A stretch of 64,000 bases of DNA, from assembly GCF_000373765.1 (NCBI RefSeq), contig NZ_KB892437.1, forward strand, positions 1-64,000, read 5' to 3'. The translations under genes and the position numbers were made by a program. The notes below the pieces were generated by a model. That model had not been told where the DNA came from and ran no database searches. It saw nothing but the letters and a program-made list of their open reading frames with translations. Source of the stretch: Legionella shakespearei DSM 23087 (lineage in GTDB: Bacteria > Pseudomonadota > Gammaproteobacteria > Legionellales > Legionellaceae). This document shows, one piece after another, positions 58,417-64,000 of this stretch; position 1 is the stretch's first letter, and every line of letters begins with the position of its first letter.

Positions 58417-58968
58417 CTAAAGGGGACAATATTTCACTACATCGAGTGTTTTGGTTGGGTTTTCTGTCTCTGCAATCGTCTTTTTTAATTCAGCAGTGAA
58501 TTGAGAAAGCCATGCTTCATGTCCTGGCAAGCCTTCAGGTTTAGGTAATTGACTATTAGGCAAACAAAACTCATCGGGTATGATGACCTCGGAGAAGAGA
58601 TCCCCATTATGTCTGACATCAATATTGAACGAAAGCAAAATGGGCTCAACCACTGTTAATACAAGGCTGTTTTGGACTAAAATTGAACCTTGACCAGTCG
58701 CAATTGCTTCTGCCAATTCATTAAGAAGATATTGTTTACTTTCATTATAACTTTCTACAGATTCTTGTTGATGGCGTAGATTCTGATCCGCAGTCTCCTC
58801 AGCGTATGCCCAATTGTTGTTGGTAAGTTGCTGGACTATGGTTTCGCGTGGTACAAAACTTGCTTCAAACAACCGTAAACGATTATCATAGGTAGTAGAT
58901 TGGATTCTCCAAGCGTTTCGACTTAATGTCGTTAATAATACCCCAGAACGCTCAAAAAATTTCATCAT
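58417..58968 (-). CDS. Hypothetical protein
   Basis: 183 residues, soluble, starting MMKFFERSG. A helical middle (NLRHQQESVESYNESKQYLL) and a Pro-rich loop (CLPNSQLPKPEGLPGHEAW) are visible; no motif is recognised. It is convergent with the DUF6262 gene and preceded by an 827-bp region without genes. It may be cargo of the vanished transposon or a small effector; neither is supported. Confidence 0.5.
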   Translation of the reverse strand: MMKFFERSGVLLTTLSRNAWRIQSTTYDNRLRLFEASFVPRETIVQQLTNNNWAYAEETADQNLRHQQESVESYNESKQYLLNELAEAIATGQGSILVQNSLVLTVVEPILLSFNIDVRHNGDLFSEVIIPDEFCLPNSQLPKPEGLPGHEAWLSQFTAELKKTIAETENPTKTLDVVKYCPL

Positions 58969-59179
58969 TTATAACCCCAAAGTCACATTCAATTTAATGT
59001 AAATGTCGAAAAATTGGTACTATATTATTCAAATTATATTTTGTCAATTTTTTTCCTTAGTGCCGTTTAAATTAGCAACACCTGTCGAAGCTTAAATAGT
59101 TTCTACTTTTAAGATAAGTTAAAAATGGGAGGATTACCGATCAAGAGGTAGAAAACATGATCCCCAGTATACCAATAAT

Positions 59180-59222
59180 GCACGCCTGAAAGATGATTCG
59201 ACAAGGGTATTTACAGGCGTGC
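59180..59222. other. Isolated stem-loop
   Basis: GCACGCCTG and CAGGCGTGC pair perfectly (9 bp, GC-rich) across a 25-base loop in an AT-rich background. A T-rich run follows about 15 bases later on the plus strand. It may be a small RNA terminator or a transposon end; neither is proven. Confidence 0.4.
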
Positions 59223-59500
59223 AAAAATATAAGACTATTTTTTTATAATTATTTTATTTTAGAAATTAATGAAAAAGAGTACAATTAAAGCTACGTTATG
59301 AACGTTCCAAACGCTTACCTCGGGGCTCCTTTAATATATATAATCAGACTTAATGCTATAAGTGTAGTTAAGGAAGATAGGCATCAAAATTTTGCAATGA
59401 AGTACTAGCCATTCCGGCGCGCTCGAGAACGCCATTAGAGCGGAGTATTGTTTCTTAATGTATCATTAATTCTGTAATGCTCGAAATATTATCTGCTTGC

Positions 59501-59690
59501 TAACTGAGTTATGGATAAGAAGCTTGCTTTATCCAGTCGTTACTTCGATGCCGTTCGGGCTGAGGAAGCGCGATAGCGCTGTCTCGAAGCCTGGGCATGG
59601 TGCTAAGGCTTCGAGACGAGGCTATCGCCTCTCCTCAGCCCGAACGGCATCGAAGTAAATCAAGCTTCTCATCCATAACTTACGTTAAGG
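59501..59690. repeat. Family E element, copy 4 (full)
   Basis: TAACTGAGTTATGGATAAGA...CTTCTCATCCATAACTTACG with TTCGATGCCGTTCGGGCTGA inside each half. The left half has the GCGCGATAGCGC hairpin variant, the right half the GAGGCTATCGCCTC variant. Confidence 0.9.
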
Positions 59691-59795
59691 TAATATACAA
59701 AATCAATAAAGAATTTTATCCCATCTTAACTGATTGTTTTATATAAAAAATTGCGTTAACGAGTTGAATCCCCCCTTCTAATTTTTTAACCGTTG

Positions 59796-60374
59796 TTAGA
59801 GCTTTTCATTCATTATATATTTTTCAATGCTCTTAACCTGAAGTTCAGTAGAAAGCATTCCATCTATGATTATATCCGCCTCAGTTTTGAATTTCGTATC
59901 GTCAAATAGAGGTCTTGAGTTATTTAAATAAAAATCTATTTCAGAAATAAGCTCATCTTTTGTTCTATTTGTTTCTTTGTAATTTCTAAGTAACCATCTA
60001 CATAATGAAACATCCAGTGGCACGTCAAGATGAACCCATGTATCGATATACATTCCAGTTTGCGTATGAAATCGCCCTAAAGGAGCATCAAAAATAATAT
60101 ATTTTGTAGGATTAAGAGTAATTTGTAATGTTGGATGAACTATGGGTTGTTCCATTTTAAGAGATTCCAGAATGTCTGCCAACTTCTGATAATTCCATTC
60201 TGTATAGTTTTCTCCACGTTTATACCAATCAATGTAGTCCTCTGGTCCTGTGGAAATCGCATCGAAATCATCCCACATAAGAAAAGTACTATGCCACTCT
60301 TTTGCAAGCGCCCTAGTAAGGGTGGATTTTCCAGCCCCCATGTTTCCGCTAATACCAATAATATGAGATGTCAT
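59796..60374 (-). CDS. P-loop nucleoside/uridine kinase-like protein
   Basis: 192 residues. The P-loop GISGNMGAGKST at the N-terminus, MWDDFDAISTGPEDYIDWYK (phosphoacceptor side), YIIFDAPLGRFH (Walker B-like) and a lid with CRWLLRNYKE support a small-molecule kinase of the uridine-kinase/nucleoside-kinase type. It is too short for a complete uridine kinase and lacks UPRT. The same strand continues to the HAD-like gene upstream. The substrate is unknown. Confidence 0.7.
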   Translation of the reverse strand: MTSHIIGISGNMGAGKSTLTRALAKEWHSTFLMWDDFDAISTGPEDYIDWYKRGENYTEWNYQKLADILESLKMEQPIVHPTLQITLNPTKYIIFDAPLGRFHTQTGMYIDTWVHLDVPLDVSLCRWLLRNYKETNRTKDELISEIDFYLNNSRPLFDDTKFKTEADIIIDGMLSTELQVKSIEKYIMNEKL

Positions 60375-60455
60375 CGAATTTATCTTACTTTAAATTAATA
60401 AAAAGATTTTTTTGGGAATTTCATTACCATAAATTGATTAAAATATATAAAAAAC

Positions 60456-60475
60456 TGTAGCCTTGATGCAGCGCA
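60456..60475. repeat. Family G half-element, copy 4
   Basis: GTAGCCTTGATGCAGC with the same AT-rich leader as copy 1, but the mirror arm is missing, as if cut off next to the HAD-like gene. Confidence 0.6.
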
Positions 60476-60483
60476 TGAAACAA

Positions 60484-61905
60484 TTAACTCAGACTGGATT
60501 TTTTGCTTGATTCCAGATCTGTATTTAGAACAACTCTTTTTTCATTAATCATATGTTTCAGAGCCTTAACTGAATCTGTCTCTAAATGCAGTATTCTCGT
60601 GGTTAAGTCTTGGCTTGTTGCAAGGATTTTATAACTTTCTGATTTGTTTTTTATATTTTCTGTTTCGAACTTTTGTAACTCTTCTATAGTTGATATATTT
60701 TCAATCTGGCTTTTAAAATCCAACAAAATTTCGCGTTTCAAGTGATCCCCTTTCAACTGTTGGAACTCCTGCTTTATTGTTTTCATTGTTTCGGCACTAA
60801 CGCTATATCGATGTGCTCGTCCAGTTGATTTTTCATGACCAACGGCTTTAGCAAGAAGTTGTTGTTCAAGTCCCCCTTCAGTAAAAGCTTGTCGATCTGT
60901 AAAACTCACCTTTCTCAGATGTGTGGCAATTTGCTCTTGGGCCAGTTTTGGGATCTCATTTATAGTAATGGCTTCATTAGTATAGTGAGCAAGCAGTTTA
61001 CCAGGGTTAAATTGTCTGGCAACATTTATATGCGAAAGATCAGGATCGTTAGCTTCTGATATAATGGCAGCTCTCATGTGTTTATAAAAATCTGCCCACT
61101 CTTCGGTCGCTTTAGGAATAGTACCTTTACCTTGAATTTTTGCAATATCTTGTACTTTTCCATAAGGATAAACATCATCTCTTCTTTGGGTTTTATGCAC
61201 ACCTTCTGGCTGTGGGCCTGAATAGCCACGTAAGTTCAACACCACATTTTTTGGAATAAGATTGGGATTTTTTTCAAAAAAGCTCTGTAGCTCTTCGACG
61301 ATATCTTTTCTGTCGTCATGGAAATTAAACTCGATTTCATCATGAGGATGTTCCATGGATGCTTTTTGCATTTGTGCAAACAATAAGGAGACTTTACTGG
61401 AATCATCAACCAATTTGGCAAATCTGTCATCCGCATCCAGTTTACTCCATTTAGTGTCGGATTTATAACTGCCGTTGGATTCGAGAATCCCGCTATCAAG
61501 TATTGTATCAAATTCCGTACCAAATTTATTTCCAGACTCAAGATCGGCAAGGAGAAATTTATCAAATTTTGCATTTAATCTGGTGGCAAGAGCCTGAAGT
61601 CTTGGAAATGCAGAGCCTGGCGGCGTTACTCCTGCAGAGCCATTACCAAAATCCATGATAATATCCTGCCTGTTAGAGCCTACAATGACATAATCTTCGC
61701 TATCTCCACGTGTTAAAATAATCCCATCTAAGAAGTCCTTATTAGCCTTTAAAATGGCTTGGTCAGCTTGTTCTGCAGTCGCCTGATCTGTCCATTTCTG
61801 CCCTTTACTCTGGTCATGTACTGTTCGATCTAATTCGTCACAATAAGCTTCATTACTCAAACTACCATCAAAATCAAAAGAATGATACCTGATTTTCTTT
61901 CCCAT
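60484..61905 (-). CDS. HAD-like protein, candidate effector
   Basis: About 473 residues. The N-terminus KKIRYHSFDFDGSLSNEAYC has the DxDG motif of HAD-fold phosphatases, and EFNFHDDRKDIVEELQSFF near 200 fits the acidic motif IV (DD). A GDSEDYVIVGSNRQD stretch could hold motif II (GSNRQ). After about 260 residues comes a helical C-terminal half without known motifs, ending in a Ser/Lys tail. No signal peptide. The size, helical tail and neighbourhood fit a Dot/Icm effector. The ATG at 61905 is preferred over an in-frame TTG at 61917, though neither has a strong ribosome-binding site. A decayed MerR-type promoter lies just upstream. Confidence 0.55.
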   Translation of the reverse strand: MGKKIRYHSFDFDGSLSNEAYCDELDRTVHDQSKGQKWTDQATAEQADQAILKANKDFLDGIILTRGDSEDYVIVGSNRQDIIMDFGNGSAGVTPPGSAFPRLQALATRLNAKFDKFLLADLESGNKFGTEFDTILDSGILESNGSYKSDTKWSKLDADDRFAKLVDDSSKVSLLFAQMQKASMEHPHDEIEFNFHDDRKDIVEELQSFFEKNPNLIPKNVVLNLRGYSGPQPEGVHKTQRRDDVYPYGKVQDIAKIQGKGTIPKATEEWADFYKHMRAAIISEANDPDLSHINVARQFNPGKLLAHYTNEAITINEIPKLAQEQIATHLRKVSFTDRQAFTEGGLEQQLLAKAVGHEKSTGRAHRYSVSAETMKTIKQEFQQLKGDHLKREILLDFKSQIENISTIEELQKFETENIKNKSESYKILATSQDLTTRILHLETDSVKALKHMINEKRVVLNTDLESSKKSSLS

Positions 61906-61975
61906 GATGATTACCAAATAAAGTTCTATATGTCTAATTTTAGCATAGACAAATGGAATTATTTGTTACACATCC

Positions 61976-62030
61976 CCCTCCTCCTAATAACCAGGGTTTA
62001 CGTTGCGTTAGGGTCAAGCATTTTTCATTA
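61976..62030 (-). promoter_or_regulatory. Decayed second copy of the MerR promoter region
   Basis: On the minus strand TTGACC, a CTAACGCAACGTAAACC dyad and an AGGAGG site repeat the leader of the MerR gene at 62947-63012. About 13 bases including the -10 are deleted. It faces the HAD-like gene, 70 bases away, and follows a family B copy. Confidence 0.55.
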
Positions 62031-62034
62031 AAAA

Positions 62035-62128
62035 TTCCGCTCCTTAACAGTCGCGGCTCGGTTTTCTGGGGTACGATAAAGTAAATACGAACGCACGGAA
62101 ACCGAGCCGCGACCGTCAGGAAGCGGAA
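62035..62128. repeat. Family B palindromic element, copy 5
   Basis: Arms around GGGGTACGATAAAGTAAATAC. The left arm has the variant GCTCCTTAACAGTCGCGG, the right arm the common GACCGTCAGGAAGC, so the two arms do not match perfectly. Confidence 0.9.
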
Positions 62129-62178
62129 CAGTATCAATAAAAATAGATTTATCAGCAAGCAAAGCAGGCAGTCAAACT

Positions 62179-62940
62179 TTAAGTTAAATTATGTTTTGCA
62201 AATACCTTCATAGCAGCAACTATGTATTCAGCCAAATCCGGATGAAAGCGATTATAATATTCACGAAAATCAGGATGATCTAAATACACTTGTCCAAGTC
62301 CTAAATAGGTTTCCTTATTAGGAGTCCAAAAATTATTAACCCAGTCGTAGTGCTTTTGAATAAGTTCCTGAACCTCATCAGAATCTACTTTTTGCCCTTG
62401 CTGGAGTACGTTCACAAGCGCTAAGTTCAGTTGTTCACCAGCCTCTGTAAATTGCTCCCAATCAGGTTTTTTCCAATGGGCAACACGTTGCCAGCTTTCA
62501 TCAATTTGTTGTTGAGAAAGAACGCCAGTATCGAGCATGTATTGTTCATGTTCTTGTTGTTTCATTGGGTCAAAACCGTCAAAAATTTCTTCAATAGCCA
62601 TTTTATTTTGTCCTCTTAAGTGTGAAATGGTTTTATCAATCGTCTGGATGAGTGTTAGTGTTCGCTCAACATTAGATTGCAAAGAAGATTTATGCAGTTG
62701 CAATGAATTTATTTTATCGAAATCATCGCAATGCAAAATCCGCTTTATGTCATTAAGAGGAAATTCAAGTTCGCGGAAAAACAAGATTTGCTGCAGCAAA
62801 AGTAGTTGCTCTTCTTGATAATAGCGATACTGATTCTCGCCATAAAATGCTGGCTTTAGTAAACCAATCTCATCATAAAAGCGCAAAGTGCGACTGCTCA
62901 CACCAGAAAGTCTGGCTAATTGTTTAATCGTGTACTTCAT
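62179..62940 (-). CDS. MerR-family regulator with TipAS-like sensor domain
   Basis: 253 residues. The N-terminal MerR winged helix is TIKQLARLSGVSSRTLRFYD then EIGLLKPA and YRYYQEEQLLLLQQI. A dimerising coiled coil follows, then a TipAS-like domain (about 130-250) with EQYMLDTGVLSQQQIDESWQ, HYDWVNNFW and YLGLGQVYLDHPDFREYYNR, which in relatives binds thiopeptide-type drugs or other ligands. It probably activates its own promoter, which has the long spacer typical of MerR control. No efflux partner is adjacent. Confidence 0.88.
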   Translation of the reverse strand: MKYTIKQLARLSGVSSRTLRFYDEIGLLKPAFYGENQYRYYQEEQLLLLQQILFFRELEFPLNDIKRILHCDDFDKINSLQLHKSSLQSNVERTLTLIQTIDKTISHLRGQNKMAIEEIFDGFDPMKQQEHEQYMLDTGVLSQQQIDESWQRVAHWKKPDWEQFTEAGEQLNLALVNVLQQGQKVDSDEVQELIQKHYDWVNNFWTPNKETYLGLGQVYLDHPDFREYYNRFHPDLAEYIVAAMKVFAKHNLT

Positions 62941-62967
62941 ATTGCACTCCTCCTAATAACCAGATAC

Positions 62968-62998
62968 ACGATAAAGGTTTACGTGACGTTAAGGTCAA
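62968..62998 (-). promoter_or_regulatory. MerR-type autoregulated promoter
   Basis: -35 TTGACC and -10 TATCGT are separated by 19 bases on the minus strand, the over-long spacer diagnostic of MerR-activated promoters. The spacer holds an imperfect dyad (ACCTTAACGT, then C, then ACGTAAACCT). An AGGAGGAG ribosome-binding site precedes the merR-like ATG. Confidence 0.78.
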
Positions 62999-63113
62999 GC
63001 ATTTTTCATTAATCTTTGGTCGGATGCAACCATTTTGGTTTTCTGTATACAGCACGTGGCTGTCCTGTTTAATCTAAATCAATGCTCTGTGCCCCGACAA
63101 AAATTCCGCTCCT

Positions 63114-63197
63114 TAACAGTCGCGGCTCGGTTTCCGTGCGTTTGTATTGACTTTATCGTACACCAGAAAACCGAGCCGCGACTGTTAAGGAGCGGAA
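63114..63197. repeat. Family B palindromic element, copy 6
   Basis: TTCCGCTCCTTAACAGTCGC...GCGACTGTTAAGGAGCGGAA, a matched pair of arms with the variant seen in one arm of copy 5, and conserved flanks on both sides. Confidence 0.92.
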
Positions 63198-63229
63198 CAG
63201 TTATACTGGCACGTACTTTACACCGATAC

Positions 63230-63682
63230 TCAAATCGTGCTACACAAGGCTCCGTACCATAATTGCGGCACTCTATCCCGGCTGCAAGCAGACCGGGCTA
63301 CACGATGATTAACTCCTGTTAATCGTACGTTGAAACCAGTTTCTTCAAGCACTTCTCTTACAACAGATTCAGATGGAGATTCATTAACATCAACCCAGCC
63401 TCCCGGTAAAGTCCACAAGTTATCAGAGCGTTCCTTTGCAAGTAATAGTTGGCCATCTTTTAATATAAATGCTCTGACATCTAATTTTGGTGTGGCGTAA
63501 CCTTTTTCTAATGAAAAAAAATGTTCAACATCATCAATATTTTTATCAGAAAAATAAGCTGCCATTTCTTTAGCGACACGCTCAAGTTGATTATAACGTT
63601 CTATATCAAATTCATTCCTTGAGTAGGTAAGACCATTTTGCGAAATAGCATGTATTTCAGAAATCCATTTTAAAATGTACAT
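63230..63682 (-). pseudogene. NUDIX hydrolase truncated by a family C repeat
   Basis: The reading frame from the ATG at 63682 (AAGGAAATAG upstream) begins YILKWISEIHAISQNGLTYS, then FDIERYNQL, the N-terminal domain of this NUDIX group. The NUDIX box is GGWVDVNESPSESVVREVLE then ETGF. After NVRLTGVNHR the sequence runs into a family C arm (63276-63302), and the remaining residues (VARSACSRDR) are repeat-encoded. About 50-60 C-terminal residues of the fold are missing. An upstream in-frame ATG at 63784 is not needed. It is probably inactive. Confidence 0.78.
63276..63302. repeat. Family C single arm, copy 6
   Basis: CCCGGCTGCAAGCAGACCGG plus GCTAC lies inside the 3' end of the NUDIX reading frame and breaks it. 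Confidence 0.88.
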
Positions 63683-63870
63683 AACTATTTCCTTAAATGA
63701 AGTAATTCCGATTTCTATAGAATAAATAATAGACCATAAAATCACAAGGTCAGCTTGTTCCAATTTGTCCTTATCGGACAGCATGTTGTCCTTTTAGAAC
63801 CAAACCATAACTGCCCATATAAAGTACAATAAACTTTTGTAATACCTTTATATCACTTGAGGATGATTAA

Positions 63871-64000
63871 ATGAAACGTGGAGAGTTTGTAGAAACATGT
63901 AGCATTCGTGAAAAAGAATTGCAAAAATTGGTCAATCAAATAATGAGCAGACCAGATACCAGAGAAAATAGGATATTGCTTCAACACGCATTAAAAGGCG
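63871..64000 (+). CDS. Start of a gene cut by the window edge
   Basis: The first 43 codons of an open frame, starting MKRGEFVETCSIREKELQKL, with a GAGGA site eight bases upstream of the ATG. It continues past the window end. The visible part is charged and helical; no family can be assigned. Confidence 0.6.
   Translation, partial: MKRGEFVETCSIREKELQKLVNQIMSRPDTRENRILLQHALKG

Larger units (their letters stand above)
58969..59795. other. Long gene-free stretch
   Basis: 827 bases, AT-rich, with no ORF that I can support on either strand. It holds a stem-loop at 59180-59222 and a full family E element at 59501-59690. The piece 59223-59500 shows nothing recognisable; it could be decayed coding sequence. 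Confidence 0.6.

Noticed and set aside
1-64000. tRNA, rRNA or known riboswitch genes
   Set aside because: I looked through the gaps for cloverleaf-like or riboswitch-like sequence and saw none; the strong hairpins are explained by repeat families or single stem-loops.

Overview
The window reads as a chromosome segment of a Legionella species (Gammaproteobacteria, Legionellales); the species cannot be named from sequence alone. The evidence is a clear RalF (Sec7-domain Dot/Icm effector), a LegK1-type protein kinase effector, ankyrin-repeat proteins, and the PlcB-RlmD-RelA gene order, which I remember from L. pneumophila. Coding density is high and AT-rich. Nearly all longer gaps are filled by palindromic repeat families, called A to G here. 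I see no rRNA, tRNA or CRISPR array.

Layout. 0-10 kb: a striking fusion (adenylate kinase, cytochrome P450-like and phosphoribosyltransferase parts), an MFS exporter, secreted phospholipase C, rlmD and relA. 10-18 kb: an accessory block with a frameshifted CmcJ/NvfI-type dioxygenase gene and a five-gene RiPP operon on the minus strand. That operon encodes an unlisted 56-residue precursor peptide, a SagB-like dehydrogenase, an E1-like partner protein, a YcaO cyclodehydratase ending in PxPxP, and a large FAD monooxygenase. It has its own promoter and looks like an uncharacterised linear azol(in)e peptide (LAP/TOMM) system, the best candidate for a new system in this window. 18-43 kb: mostly housekeeping (alaC, recJ, dusA, secA, mutT, zapD, coaE, a CSS-EAL phosphodiesterase, bioA divergent from bioBFHD, aspS, an MscK-type channel, mutH).

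43-62 kb: an effector-rich accessory region. It holds a protein with a deaminase-like HAE...CxxC signature, two membrane-hairpin proteins, LegK1, a class D beta-lactamase, two ankyrin-type proteins, an outer-membrane barrel, RalF beside the wreck of a Tn554-like recombinase operon, a P-loop kinase and a HAD-like protein. 62-64 kb: a TipA-type MerR regulator with a recognisable 19-bp-spacer promoter, a decayed second copy of that promoter, a truncated NUDIX gene and the start of one more gene.

Mobile DNA. Family D behaves as a MITE: 18-bp terminal inverted repeats and 11-bp target duplications. One copy sits inside a family C palindrome and can be removed on paper to restore it exactly. Another supplies the stop codon of the RiPP-operon monooxygenase. 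Families B and E are also found nested. Functions of effectors and the RiPP product are inferred from motifs; no database search was possible.
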